A stretch of 64,000 nt of DNA from positions 1,849,421-1,913,420 of the forward strand of contig NZ_CP111043.1 in assembly GCF_026250525.1 (NCBI RefSeq). The letters are read 5' to 3'. Below the pieces are notes generated by a model. That model was given only the letters and a program-made list of their open reading frames with translations, was not told where the DNA came from and searched no databases. The DNA is from Chondrinema litorale. Its GTDB lineage: Bacteria > Bacteroidota > Bacteroidia > Cytophagales > Flammeovirgaceae. The number at the start of each line of letters is the position of its first letter. Positions within the stretch are counted from its first letter, which is position 1. Position numbers and translations under genes: made by a program. Of this stretch, positions 51,933 through 61,395 are shown piece by piece.

Positions 51933-54551
51933 ATGAATTTCAATAACTATACAATAAAATCTCAGGAGGCTATACAGAAAGCTGCTGAGATTGCTCAATC
52001 AGCACAACAAGCGATAATTGAGCCCGGTCATTTATTGAAAGCAATCTTGTTAGTAGATGAAAACCTAAGCTCATTTGTGATTAAAAAGCTGAATGTTAAC
52101 AAGGGATATTTAGAAAGTAAACTCGACGAAATTCTTCAAAGATACCCGAAAACAACAGGTCAGCAGCCATATTTCTCTAATGAAAGCCATAAGATTTTAC
52201 AAAATGCAGAGCAAACAAAAACTCAGCTTAAAGACGACTTTATCGCTGTAGAACACTTGCTGCTAGCATTACTAAATGGCAATAATTCTGTATCAACTTT
52301 AATGAAAGATGTTGGGTTTAACGATAAGCATCTTAAAAAAGCAGTTGAAGAACTAAGAGGTGGAGAAAAAGTAAAAGATCAGAATGCTGAGTCTAAATAC
52401 AAATCATTAGAAAGATATTCCCAAAACCTGAATAAACTGGCAAAATCAGGTAAGTTAGATCCAATTATTGGTCGTGACGAAGAAATAAGGAGAATTCTTC
52501 AGATTTTATCAAGACGTACCAAAAATAACCCGATGCTTGTGGGTACGCCAGGTGTAGGTAAAACAGCCATTGCAGAAGGTCTTGCTCAAAGAATTATAGA
52601 TGGAGATGTACCAGAAAATTTAAAAGATATCGAGATTGTAGCCTTAGATATGGGCTTGCTTGTAGCTGGTGCTAAATACAAAGGTGAATTTGAAGAAAGG
52701 CTTAAGTCTGTAATTAAAGAAGTTGTTGACAGCAATGGAAAAATTGTTCTTTTCATTGATGAGATTCATACTTTAATTGGTGCAGGTTCTGGTGGCGAAA
52801 GTGCTATGGATGCTGCTAACTTGCTTAAACCAGCTTTGGCAAGAGGTGAATTAAGGTCTATTGGTGCGACTACACTAAGTGAGTATCAAAAATATATTGA
52901 GAAAGATAAAGCACTGGAAAGACGATTCCAGACAGTAGTAATTGACGAACCAAGTGTACCAGATGCCATCTCAATTTTGAGAGGTATAAAAGAAAAGTAT
53001 GAAGTACACCACGGTGTTAGAATTAAAGATGATGCAATTATTGCTGCTGTAGAACTATCTCACAGATACATTAGTGATAGATATTTGCCAGATAAAGCCA
53101 TTGATTTGATGGACGAAGCTGCTGCAAAAATGAGAATTGAAATGGCTTCTATGCCAGAAGAGCTTGATGAAATTAGGCGTAAGATTATGCAACTCGAAAT
53201 TGAAAGAGAAGCGATTAGAAGGGAAAGAGATATTGAAAAGGAAAGTTATCTTTCTAAAGAAATTGCTGATCTTACCGAGCAACAAGATAGCTTAACTGCC
53301 AAATGGAAAAGTGAAAAAGAAACTATTGAAAGCATTCAGAAAGCAAAAGAAAACATAGACAGATATAAATCTGAAGCAGAACAAGCTGAAAGACAAGGCG
53401 ATTATGGTCGAGTAGCAGAGTTGAGGTACGGAAAAATTAAAGAATCGGAGCAACAACTCGATTTACTGCAACAACAGTTAAATGAAAAACTAGACGAAAA
53501 GCCTTTGCTTAAAGAAGAAGTTACTTCAGAAGAAATTGCTGATGTGGTTTCAAGATGGACAGGAATACCAATAAATAAGATGTTACAAAGCGATCGTGAG
53601 AAATTGCTACATCTTGAGGGAGAACTTGGTAGAAGAGTTGCCGGACAAAAAGAAGCAATAGGAGCTATCTCTGATGCAGTTCGTAGAAGCAGAGCTGGTT
53701 TACAAGACCCTAATAGACCAATTGGCTCATTCATATTCTTAGGAACAACTGGTGTGGGTAAAACTGAGCTGGCAAAAGCATTAGCAGAGTACCTCTTTGA
53801 TGATGAAAATGCCATGGTTCGTATCGATATGTCTGAATATCAAGAACGCCATGCGGTAAGTAGACTCATTGGAGCACCTCCGGGATATGTGGGTTACGAT
53901 GAAGGTGGCCAATTAACCGAAGCTGTTAGAAGAAAACCTTACTCAGTAGTATTATTAGATGAAATCGAAAAAGCACATCCAGATGTATTTAATATCTTAT
54001 TACAAGTACTAGATGATGGTAGACTAACTGACAACAAAGGTAGAATAGCCAACTTTAAAAACACCATTGTAATTATGACCTCTAATTTAGGATCACATAT
54101 TATAATGGATAAAATGAGGTCTATAAATGATGAGAATAAGGAGAATGTGTTAACTCAAACTAAAAATGAAGTGTTTGAACTCCTTAAAAAATCATTAAGA
54201 CCTGAGTTTCTAAACCGTATCGATGAGCTAATTCTCTTTGAACCACTTTCTAGAGAAAATATGAGAAAAATTGTTGATATTCAGTTTAGAGAAATTCAGA
54301 AACGACTTGATAACTCTGGAATAGTGCTAGAAGCATCAAGAGAAGTGATGGATTATCTGGCAAACTTAGGTTACGACCCGCAGTTTGGTGCGCGACCACT
54401 CAAAAGGGTATTGCAACAACACATTTTAAATGAGTTGTCTAAAGAAATATTAAAAGGCAATATCGTAAAAGATGCTGTAGTTGGCATTACTCTAGACGAT
54501 GATAGACACATCAAATTCTTTAATATAGCAGATGTAAAGCTTGAAGATTAA
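51933..54551 (+). CDS. clpB: ClpB disaggregase
   Basis: 872 residues, normal length. The hexameric cytosolic AAA+ chaperone pulls proteins from aggregates with DnaK. Order: Clp_N domain (1-145, two repeats), AAA1 with Walker A GTPGVGKTAIAEG (204-216) and Walker B near 275, coiled-coil middle domain (about 405-525, rich in Glu/Arg/Lys), AAA2 with GTTGVGKTELAKA (604-616) and VLLDEIEKAHPDVF, and a ClpB-type D2-small domain ending LGYDPQFGARPLKR. A single gene with an inverted repeat upstream and a shared terminator after it. Confidence 0.97.
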   Translation: MNFNNYTIKSQEAIQKAAEIAQSAQQAIIEPGHLLKAILLVDENLSSFVIKKLNVNKGYLESKLDEILQRYPKTTGQQPYFSNESHKILQNAEQTKTQLKDDFIAVEHLLLALLNGNNSVSTLMKDVGFNDKHLKKAVEELRGGEKVKDQNAESKYKSLERYSQNLNKLAKSGKLDPIIGRDEEIRRILQILSRRTKNNPMLVGTPGVGKTAIAEGLAQRIIDGDVPENLKDIEIVALDMGLLVAGAKYKGEFEERLKSVIKEVVDSNGKIVLFIDEIHTLIGAGSGGESAMDAANLLKPALARGELRSIGATTLSEYQKYIEKDKALERRFQTVVIDEPSVPDAISILRGIKEKYEVHHGVRIKDDAIIAAVELSHRYISDRYLPDKAIDLMDEAAAKMRIEMASMPEELDEIRRKIMQLEIEREAIRRERDIEKESYLSKEIADLTEQQDSLTAKWKSEKETIESIQKAKENIDRYKSEAEQAERQGDYGRVAELRYGKIKESEQQLDLLQQQLNEKLDEKPLLKEEVTSEEIADVVSRWTGIPINKMLQSDREKLLHLEGELGRRVAGQKEAIGAISDAVRRSRAGLQDPNRPIGSFIFLGTTGVGKTELAKALAEYLFDDENAMVRIDMSEYQERHAVSRLIGAPPGYVGYDEGGQLTEAVRRKPYSVVLLDEIEKAHPDVFNILLQVLDDGRLTDNKGRIANFKNTIVIMTSNLGSHIIMDKMRSINDENKENVLTQTKNEVFELLKKSLRPEFLNRIDELILFEPLSRENMRKIVDIQFREIQKRLDNSGIVLEASREVMDYLANLGYDPQFGARPLKRVLQQHILNELSKEILKGNIVKDAVVGITLDDDRHIKFFNIADVKLED

Positions 54552-54564
54552 ACTTTAAGCTCAG

Positions 54565-54601
54565 ATAAAAAAGAAGGCCGGACTTATAAGCCCGGCCTTT
54601 G
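54565..54601. terminator. Bidirectional terminator between clpB and pckA
   Basis: AAGGCCGG (54574-54581) pairs with CCGGCCTT (54592-54599) around ten bases. On the minus strand the hairpin runs into a CTTTTTT tract and should stop pckA; on the plus strand only three T follow. Confidence 0.7.
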
Positions 54602-54628
54602 TCATTACCTGAATTAATTATATACTAC

Positions 54629-56242
54629 TTATTGTTCTACTACTACCTTTGGCGCTCCTGCCATAATTTCATCATTTGCGTTTTCTTCATATTTCTCGAA
54701 GTTTTTCACAAACTCTTTTGCCAAAAGATTAGCTTTATCATCATAAGCATCTTTATTTTCCCAAGTTACTTTTGGATTCAGAATCATTGATGGAACTTCT
54801 GGACATTCTTTAGGCATTGCTAATCCGAATACCGGGTGAGTTTCGAATTCAACATTATCTAATTTGCCATCTAGCGCAGCGGTAATCATTGCACGAGTGT
54901 ATTTCAATTTAATTCTGTTTCCTACTCCATAAGCTCCACCAGACCATCCAGTGTTAATTAACCAAATATTTACGTCGTGTTTCACCATTTTTTCACCTAG
55001 TAACTCAGCATATTTAGTTGGGTGTAGTGGCATAAATGGAGCACCGAAACATGCAGAGAATACTGATTGTGGCTCTGTAATACCAGCTTCTGTACCAGCA
55101 ACTTTAGCAGTGTAACCAGAAATAAAGTGGTACATAGCTTGGCCCGGAGTCAGTTTAGAGATCGGAGGTAAAACACCGTAAGCATCACAAGTTAAGAAGA
55201 AGATGTTTTTTGGGTGGCCACCTACAGATGGTAAGACTGCATTTGATATGTGGTTTAGTGGGTAAGAAACCCTTGTATTTTCAGTTACTTCAGTATTTTC
55301 GTAGTCTACTGTAGTAGTACCAGGGAAGAAGCGAGTATTTTCAAGAATTGCCCCGAATTTAATTGCATCCCAGATTTCTGGTTCTTTTTCTCTTGTTAAG
55401 TCGATTACTTTAGCATAGCAACCGCCTTCAAAGTTAAATACACCATCATCAGTCCATCCGTGCTCGTCATCACCAATCAATTGTCTGTTAGGATCGGCAG
55501 AAAGTGTAGTTTTACCAGTTCCTGAAAGTCCGAAGAATACTGCTGCATCGTCTTTTTCACCGATATTAGCACTACAGTGCATAGCAAGTACTTTTTCTTT
55601 TTCTGGTAATAAGAAGTTTAATACTGAGAAGATACCTTTTTTAGTTTCACCAGTGTAACCAGTACCACCTACTAAGATAATTCTTTTCTTAAAGTTGATG
55701 ATTGCAAAGTTTTTAGAACGAGTACCGTCAACTTCTGGATCTGCTTCAAACTCTGGCACTGCTAAGATTCTAAAATCAGGATGGAAATCTTCTAACTCAT
55801 CATTTTCTGGTTTTAAGAACATGTTGTAGCAGAAGAGGTTGTGAGTTGCTTGAGTATCAATAATTCTCACATTTAAACGATAACGTGGGTCAGCACCAGC
55901 AAAGCAGTCTCTTACGTAAAGTCTTTTGTAGTTTAGACTTTTAACTACTTTATCATATAGTTTATCAAATTTTTCAGCATCAAATTCCTGGTTGATGTTT
56001 CCCCACCATACTGTATTTTCAGTAATTTCATCTTTTACGATGAAGCGGTCTTTAGGAGCTCTACCTGTAAATTTACCAGTATCCCACATGAAAGCACCAG
56101 TGTCTGCAAGCACACCTTCGTGGTTTTTTATAGCTTCCATTACTAATTCTGCAGGAGTTAAATTCCAAGATACGCCTCTAGCGTTTGACAGGCCTAACTC
56201 GTCGAGGCCTTGCATGATAGATTTTAGATTTGATTTTTTCAT
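54629..56242 (-). CDS. pckA: Phosphoenolpyruvate carboxykinase (ATP)
   Basis: 537 residues from ATG 56242; a longer frame from 56320 adds 26 residues that read as untranslated leader. The enzyme makes PEP from oxaloacetate and ATP in gluconeogenesis. Motifs: TGKFTGRAPKDRFIVKD near 57, GTGYTGETKKGIFSVLN near 192, FFGLSGTGKTTLSADPNRQL near 236 (kinase-1a loop), DDEHGWTDDGVFNFEGGCYA near 258 and the later LINTGWSGGAYGVGNRIKL. Length and order match the ATP-dependent (PckA) type. It converges on clpB. Confidence 0.96.
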   Translation of the reverse strand: MKKSNLKSIMQGLDELGLSNARGVSWNLTPAELVMEAIKNHEGVLADTGAFMWDTGKFTGRAPKDRFIVKDEITENTVWWGNINQEFDAEKFDKLYDKVVKSLNYKRLYVRDCFAGADPRYRLNVRIIDTQATHNLFCYNMFLKPENDELEDFHPDFRILAVPEFEADPEVDGTRSKNFAIINFKKRIILVGGTGYTGETKKGIFSVLNFLLPEKEKVLAMHCSANIGEKDDAAVFFGLSGTGKTTLSADPNRQLIGDDEHGWTDDGVFNFEGGCYAKVIDLTREKEPEIWDAIKFGAILENTRFFPGTTTVDYENTEVTENTRVSYPLNHISNAVLPSVGGHPKNIFFLTCDAYGVLPPISKLTPGQAMYHFISGYTAKVAGTEAGITEPQSVFSACFGAPFMPLHPTKYAELLGEKMVKHDVNIWLINTGWSGGAYGVGNRIKLKYTRAMITAALDGKLDNVEFETHPVFGLAMPKECPEVPSMILNPKVTWENKDAYDDKANLLAKEFVKNFEKYEENANDEIMAGAPKVVVEQ

Positions 56243-56422
56243 GATTAGATTATTTTTCTTTCTATTCTGTTCGGTTACTAAGTAATTTTTAGATTGTCTG
56301 TTGTTGTCCTTGATTGACACTTCAAAATTTCACATTAGACGAAACTTAATTAATGACATTCATCTGTTTTGGGCATGACTTTTATCAAGGTGATTTTCGG
56401 GAACGTTTTAAATGAACTGTAT

Positions 56423-56453
56423 AAAAAAAGTCTCTATTTGTTTATAGAGACTT
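56423..56453 (-). terminator. Rho-independent terminator of dusB
   Basis: On the minus strand AAGTCTCTAT pairs perfectly with ATAGAGACTT (ten pairs, six-base loop) and is followed by seven T, about 60 bases beyond the dusB stop codon. Confidence 0.85.
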
Positions 56454-56511
56454 CTTTAAATTTTAATATCAAAAATATTGATTCTTTGTTTTTTTCTACT
56501 TTGAATCCAAA

Positions 56512-57513
56512 TTAAGAGTTTACTGTATCGATCTCCAATGGAAAGTTTTCTCTAACATCTTCTAAAATTTCTACTACTTCTTCGTGGCTACCAGCTTCTA
56601 CCAATCTTTTTCTGTAAGGCTTAAAGTGATTTACCCCTTTGAAATAAGCTGTATAATGTCTCCTCATTTCGTAGATACCAGTTTTAGGACCTTTCCACTC
56701 AACTGAAAAATCAAGATGTTTTCTGCAAACATTTATTCTTTCATTCAAGTCGGGTGCTGGTAACTTCTCCCCTGTTCTAAAGTAATGCTTAATTTCATTA
56801 AATATCCAAGGGTAACCAATTGCCGCACGGCCAATCATAATGCCATCTACATTATACTTCTTTCTGTATTCCAATGCTTTTTCAGGTGAATCAATATCTC
56901 CATTGCCAAAAATTGGAATATGTATATCTGGGTGATTTTTAACTTCTGCTATATGTGTCCAGTCTGCTACACCCTTGTACATTTGCTTGCGAGTTCTGCC
57001 ATGTATGGTAAGTGCTTGTACACCAACATCTTGCAACCTTTTAGCAACTTCTACAATTTTTATAGTATTCTCGTCCCAACCAAGACGCGTTTTTACTGTA
57101 ACTGGCAACTTACACTGCTTTACAATCTCTTCAGTCATTTTCTGCATCTTAGGAATATCTAGTAATATTCCGGCTCCGGCTCCTTTACAAGCCACCTTTT
57201 TTACAGGGCAACCATAGTTGATATCTATCAACTCAGGACTTGCATTCTCTGCAATGGCAGCGGCTTCTCGCATAGAATCTATTTTCTCACCAAAAATCTG
57301 AATACCAATCGGTCTTTCATAATCGTAGATATCCAGTTTTTGTACACTTTTTACTGCATCTCTAATTAAGCCTTCGGCAGAAATAAATTCTGTATACATT
57401 AGATCTGCTCCATTTTCTTTACATACAGCTCTAAATGGCGGATCGCTTACATCTTCCATTGGAGCAAGTAAAAGTGGGAATTCTCCTATCTCTAAGTTTC
57501 CGATTTTGACCAC
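56512..57513 (-). CDS. dusB: tRNA-dihydrouridine synthase B-like
   Basis: 333 residues, FMN TIM barrel. Signatures: PLLLAPMEDVSDPPFRAVC near 13, NYGCPVKKVACKGAGAGIL near 99 with the catalytic Cys, LTIHGRTRKQMYKGVADW near 165, IPIFGNGDIDSPEKALE near 193 and DGIMIGRAAIGYPWIFNEIK near 221. It reduces uridine in the D-loop of tRNAs with NADPH. The gene is a single unit with its own terminator and diverges from the CPBP protease gene. Confidence 0.93.
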   Translation of the reverse strand: MVKIGNLEIGEFPLLLAPMEDVSDPPFRAVCKENGADLMYTEFISAEGLIRDAVKSVQKLDIYDYERPIGIQIFGEKIDSMREAAAIAENASPELIDINYGCPVKKVACKGAGAGILLDIPKMQKMTEEIVKQCKLPVTVKTRLGWDENTIKIVEVAKRLQDVGVQALTIHGRTRKQMYKGVADWTHIAEVKNHPDIHIPIFGNGDIDSPEKALEYRKKYNVDGIMIGRAAIGYPWIFNEIKHYFRTGEKLPAPDLNERINVCRKHLDFSVEWKGPKTGIYEMRRHYTAYFKGVNHFKPYRKRLVEAGSHEEVVEILEDVRENFPLEIDTVNS

Positions 57514-57641
57514 GGTGATTTATTTTGATGAAAATTTTCGACTCACTATCAAGTCGATAAACTGAACATAAAGATTTAAAAATGTATCTTTATGGTTTTA
57601 TAATTTAAAACAGCACAATTAAGTGCAAAGTTAAGTTAAAA

Positions 57642-58577
57642 ATGAATCATCAGAAATTTAGCTCATATAATTTCATTAGACACGATCGAGCAAGTTCATA
57701 TCTTGTTTTACTTGGGTGCTTAATCGCTGGATTCTTTATTGCACAATTTGGCAGTGTTGTAGCAGTAGCTCTTTTTAATGGATTTGACTTTAATGCAGTT
57801 TTTAGCATTTTAAGTCCTCCATTTACAGATGAATCTACCAGAATTCCTTTACTATTAGCTCAAGGAGCCAATAGTTTTATTCTATTTATAGCTACACCGT
57901 TTTTTTACCTTCACTTTTATGAGCAAGTATCTCCTAAAGGTGTAATAACCTCTGGTAATACTCCAAATTCTAAACTATTACTCATAACTATTGTCTTAGT
58001 AATAGTTTATATGCCAATTAGTGCATATACAGCATTTTGGAACGAAAGTATAGAAATACCAGGAGCTTTTGGTGAGCTTGCTCAAAAAATGGAAGAACAA
58101 TTAAAGGAACTCACTTTGTTTATGGTGAATTTTAGTTCTTTTGGTCAATTTTTGCTCGGATTAATTATTATTGCCGTAATTCCTGGAATTGGCGAAGAGC
58201 TACTTTTTAGAGGGGTTATCCAAAATAAAGTGCTGAAATCTTTTGGAAATGTACATGTTGCCATATGGATTACAGCTTTTTTGTTTAGTGCTTTTCATTT
58301 CCAATTTTATGGGTTTATTCCGCGAATGCTACTTGGTGGCTTATTTGGGTATTTATATATTTGGTCGGGTTCTATAATTGTTCCGATGCTAGCTCACTTT
58401 GTAAACAATGGATTTACATTATTAATGATGTATCTGAATAAAAGTGGAGCTTCTGAAATAGAAATAGATTCGCCAGATAGCTATAGCCTTTTAGGTGCAA
58501 TAGTTTCTATTATATTGGTATCTGGAATTATCTGGTATTTCAGACAGATTAACAATAAAAACATTTCAGAATCATAA
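57642..58577 (+). CDS. CPBP family intramembrane metalloprotease
   Basis: 311 residues with about eight transmembrane helices. The protease motifs are IPGIGEELLFRGVIQN (EExxxR, near 182), AFLFSAFHFQFYGFIPR (FxxxH, near 213) and PMLAHFVNNGFTL (HxxxN, near 249), as in CAAX prenyl protease/bacteriocin-processing enzymes of the Abi/CPBP group. Substrate unknown. It starts a + strand run that continues through a DUF2007 gene, cdsA, msrC and engB with short gaps, so a co-transcript is plausible. Confidence 0.87.
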   Translation: MNHQKFSSYNFIRHDRASSYLVLLGCLIAGFFIAQFGSVVAVALFNGFDFNAVFSILSPPFTDESTRIPLLLAQGANSFILFIATPFFYLHFYEQVSPKGVITSGNTPNSKLLLITIVLVIVYMPISAYTAFWNESIEIPGAFGELAQKMEEQLKELTLFMVNFSSFGQFLLGLIIIAVIPGIGEELLFRGVIQNKVLKSFGNVHVAIWITAFLFSAFHFQFYGFIPRMLLGGLFGYLYIWSGSIIVPMLAHFVNNGFTLLMMYLNKSGASEIEIDSPDSYSLLGAIVSIILVSGIIWYFRQINNKNISES

Positions 58578-58587
58578 GCGCAAATGA

Positions 58588-58809
58588 ATGGATAAATTAA
58601 TGGAAAATTGGCAAAAAGTTTATAGCACTTCTGATGCGCTTCGAGCTGAAATTGTTAAATCAACCCTTGATGGGCACAATATAGCTGCTATAATTATAAA
58701 TAAGAGGGATTCATCATACAACGATTTTGGCCTGAGAGAAATTTATGTAAGCCAAGAAAACCATGACACAGCACTTATTATCATTGAAAATGAGATCAGC
58801 TTTAAATAA
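58588..58809 (+). CDS. DUF2007 domain protein
   Basis: 73 residues from ATG 58588 or 69 from ATG 58600 (MENWQKVY). The fold is one small alpha/beta domain with WQKVYSTSDALRAEIVKSTL, GHNIAAIIINKRDSS and REIYVSQENHDTALIIIE, the pattern of DUF2007 putative signal-transducing proteins. These often bind or regulate membrane partners but lack defined chemistry. It lies ten bases after the CPBP gene and its end overlaps the cdsA start region by about 20 bases, so the two are probably translationally coupled. Confidence 0.8.
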   Translation: MDKLMENWQKVYSTSDALRAEIVKSTLDGHNIAAIIINKRDSSYNDFGLREIYVSQENHDTALIIIENEISFK

Positions 58810-59620
58810 CTTATCTGAATTACGACAAAGAATTGTAGCAGCATTAGCAGGTGTAGCTATTATATTATCAGCCATTATATGGAGTGAATGGGGCTACTTT
58901 GCTATATTTTTCCTTATATGTATGTTTTCTATGCTGGAATTTTATAAGCTATTGGGCCTAGATGGCAATGTACCTCTTAAAACCTATGGTACAATGAATG
59001 GCCTACTCATGTTTACACTCACATTCTTAGTAGAAAAGCGAATAATTTCTGATAAATACTATTTACTTATATTTCTGGGGCTATCTGTGGTATATGTAAT
59101 TATACTATATAGAAAAGCAGAGTTAAAACCCTTTGCTAGTATAGCCTTCACTTTTCTGGGAATTATATATGTAGGAACTCCTTTTGCCTTATTAAACATT
59201 ACTGTTTTTGTGCATGATAAATACCATGCAGAAATAATAATTGGTTTACTATTTATTTTATGGGCAAGTGATACAGGAGCATACTTTGCTGGTAAAAACT
59301 TTGGTAAAACACCATTATTCCCACGGGTATCGCCTAAAAAAACATGGGAAGGTACTATAGGTGGAGGCCTCTTAGCATTCTCGATGGCAACTATTTTTGC
59401 CTATAATTTTAAATCTTTAGAAAGCTGGCAGTGGTTTTTTATAGCCTTTATTATGGTTGTAGCCGGTACTTATGGAGATTTAGTAGAATCTTTATTTAAA
59501 AGAAGCATTCAAATTAAAGACTCTGGGAACAGTATACCCGGACATGGTGGTTTTCTCGATAGGTTCGATGGATTATTAATTGCTTCACCAATCATTGTTG
59601 TATTTATTAATTTGTTTTAG
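58790..59620 (+). CDS. cdsA: Phosphatidate cytidylyltransferase
   Basis: 276 residues from ATG 58790; an in-frame ATG at 58763 would overlap the previous gene by 47 bases and is less likely. Integral membrane enzyme that forms CDP-diacylglycerol from phosphatidate and CTP for phospholipid synthesis. About seven to eight helices, then the family signature: SDTGAYFAGKNFGKTPLFPR and SPKKTWEGTIGGG, and at the C-terminus GTYGDLVESLFKRS followed by GNSIPGHGGFLDRFDG, which holds the catalytic Asp residues. Confidence 0.93.
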   Translation: MRSALNNLSELRQRIVAALAGVAIILSAIIWSEWGYFAIFFLICMFSMLEFYKLLGLDGNVPLKTYGTMNGLLMFTLTFLVEKRIISDKYYLLIFLGLSVVYVIILYRKAELKPFASIAFTFLGIIYVGTPFALLNITVFVHDKYHAEIIIGLLFILWASDTGAYFAGKNFGKTPLFPRVSPKKTWEGTIGGGLLAFSMATIFAYNFKSLESWQWFFIAFIMVVAGTYGDLVESLFKRSIQIKDSGNSIPGHGGFLDRFDGLLIASPIIVVFINLF

Positions 59621-59666
59621 CAATAAGTCCTTCACTTAAACCTGTAGAACTTTAATACAATTTCTC

Positions 59667-60149
59667 ATGGCAGAAAACATTATTTTTACACAAAATGCTT
59701 CTAAAGAAACTATTTACAAGGAAATACTTCCACAATTAGAAGCGCTTATAAAATCAGAAACAGATTTAATTGCTAATCTGGCAAATGTGGCAGCAGTACT
59801 TAAATCGAGTTTAAACTTTTTTTGGGTTGGTTTTTATCTACTAAAAGAAGACCAATTGGTACTTGGTCCATTTCAAGGGCCGGTTGCATGCACTCGTATT
59901 GCACTTAATAAAGGAGTCTGTGGTGCCTCATTTTCACAAGCAAAAACAATTGTGGTAGAAGATGTAGATCAATTTCCAGGACACATTGCTTGCAGTAGCG
60001 ATTCTAAATCTGAAATAGTTGTTCCAATTTTGAAAGATAACAAACCTGTTATGGTTCTTGACATAGATAGCAACCAAGTAGCAGATTTTGATCAAACCGA
60101 TCAAAAATACCTAGAGCAACTGGCAAAAATTATTTCAAGTAGTTTATAA
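59667..60149 (+). CDS. msrC: Free methionine-R-sulfoxide reductase (GAF domain)
   Basis: 160 residues, a single GAF fold. The three conserved cysteines of fRMsr are present with family spacing: Cys75 (PVACTRI), Cys85 (GVCGASF) and Cys109 (HIACSSDS), 10 and 24 residues apart, as in the enterobacterial enzyme. LNFFWVGFYLLKEDQLVLGP is the typical GAF strand. The enzyme reduces free methionine R-sulfoxide in the cytosol with thioredoxin-type donors and helps in oxidative stress. It lies 46 bases after cdsA. Confidence 0.9.
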   Translation: MAENIIFTQNASKETIYKEILPQLEALIKSETDLIANLANVAAVLKSSLNFFWVGFYLLKEDQLVLGPFQGPVACTRIALNKGVCGASFSQAKTIVVEDVDQFPGHIACSSDSKSEIVVPILKDNKPVMVLDIDSNQVADFDQTDQKYLEQLAKIISSSL

Positions 60150-60167
60150 ATATAAAATAAGTTTGAG

Positions 60168-60785
60168 ATGGAAGTGAATGAGGCGGTATTTGTAAAAAGC
60201 AGTGCAAATGTAAAAGAATGTCCAGATGGCGTATTTCCAGAACATGCTTTTATTGGAAGATCTAATGTTGGGAAATCTTCTCTTATTAATGCACTTACAG
60301 ATAGAAAAAAGCTAGCAAAAATTTCTGGTACTCCAGGAAAAACCAAACTAATTAATCATTTCCGAATTAATAATAATTGGTTTTTAGTCGATTTACCGGG
60401 ATACGGTTGGGCAAAGGTGAGTAAAAAAGATAAAGCTGAATTTGAAAAACTTATTAGGTCTTACATCTTACAAAGAGAAAACCTTTTGAGTTTATATGTT
60501 TTAGTAGATATAAGACATAAAGCACAGCAAATAGACCTTGAGTTTATGCAATGGTTAGGTGAAAATAACATACCTTTTTGCATTGTTTTCACAAAAGCAG
60601 ATAAGCTAAAACGAATTGGCGAAGTAGAAAAATCTTTCGAAAGATTTAAAGAAGAATTCTTAAAAGAATGGGAGGATATGCCAGAATATTTTATTACATC
60701 TTCTGTAAATAAAGCCGGATTAGACGAGTTGCTTTTATATATAAACAAAGTTAATAAACTATATTTCGAAAATAATCAAAGATAA
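60168..60785 (+). CDS. engB: Ribosome biogenesis GTPase EngB/YsxC (YihA)
   Basis: 205 residues. G1 GRSNVGKSSLINALTDRK (35-52), G2-like SGTPGKTKLINHF, G3 VDLPGYGWAKV near 75, G4 FTKADKL near 143 and G5 TSSVNKAG near 176 are all present. It helps assemble the large ribosomal subunit. The gene starts 18 bases after msrC. Confidence 0.93.
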   Translation: MEVNEAVFVKSSANVKECPDGVFPEHAFIGRSNVGKSSLINALTDRKKLAKISGTPGKTKLINHFRINNNWFLVDLPGYGWAKVSKKDKAEFEKLIRSYILQRENLLSLYVLVDIRHKAQQIDLEFMQWLGENNIPFCIVFTKADKLKRIGEVEKSFERFKEEFLKEWEDMPEYFITSSVNKAGLDELLLYINKVNKLYFENNQR

Positions 60786-60859
60786 TACGATATAAAAAAG
60801 TTGTTTTTTAACTACTGATTTTATTTTTACGCACAAATTCTCAAAAACTAAAATACTTT

Positions 60860-61354
60860 ATGACATTAAAAGATATTGTTGCTATTGCCGGTAAACCGGG
60901 ACTTTATAAGATTTTAAAACTCACACGCAACGGGATGATCGTAGAAGCAATGGAGGGTAAGCCAGTAAAATTTGTCGTAAATGCCAGCCATCGCATTTCT
61001 GTATTAAAAGAAATATCTATTTACACACACACACAAGAGGAGTCTATTCCTTTAGGTGAAGTTTTTAATACTATAAAAGAAAAACAAGGTGAAAGCACAA
61101 TTGATGTAGATATTAAAGATCAAGGTGCTTTACTAAGATTTTTAGAAGGTGTAGTGCCAGATTACGACCGCGACAAAGTTTATGCATCTGATGTAAAAAA
61201 ACTTGTAAGCTGGTATAATACACTATTAGAAAAAGCTCCAGAAGTTTTTGAAGAAGAAAAAGCTTCGGAGGAAGATACAGAGAAAGAAGATAAACCAACA
61301 GAAACTTCTGAAGAGACTAAAGCTGAAAAGAAAGACGAAGAAGCTTCTAAGTAA
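60860..61354 (+). CDS. DUF5606 family protein
   Basis: 164 residues. TLKDIVAIAGKPGLYKILKL (2-21) followed by MIVEAMEGKPVKFVVNASHR is a short SH3-like N-terminal region seen in DUF5606 proteins of Bacteroidota. An alpha-helical part follows to about 130. The last 35 residues are Glu/Lys/Ser-rich and probably disordered (SEETKAEKKDEEAS). Function unknown. It is 74 bases after engB and 41 before the GH15 gene. Confidence 0.8.
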   Translation: MTLKDIVAIAGKPGLYKILKLTRNGMIVEAMEGKPVKFVVNASHRISVLKEISIYTHTQEESIPLGEVFNTIKEKQGESTIDVDIKDQGALLRFLEGVVPDYDRDKVYASDVKKLVSWYNTLLEKAPEVFEEEKASEEDTEKEDKPTETSEETKAEKKDEEASK

Positions 61355-61395
61355 TTTTATTCTTAACTCACCTCCTTTGATAAAAACATCATTAA

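Noticed and set aside
53402..53815. Antisense open frame of 137 codons inside clpB
   Set aside because: It mirrors the strong coding sequence of clpB and has a hydrophobic, Ser-rich composition typical of a shadow frame.
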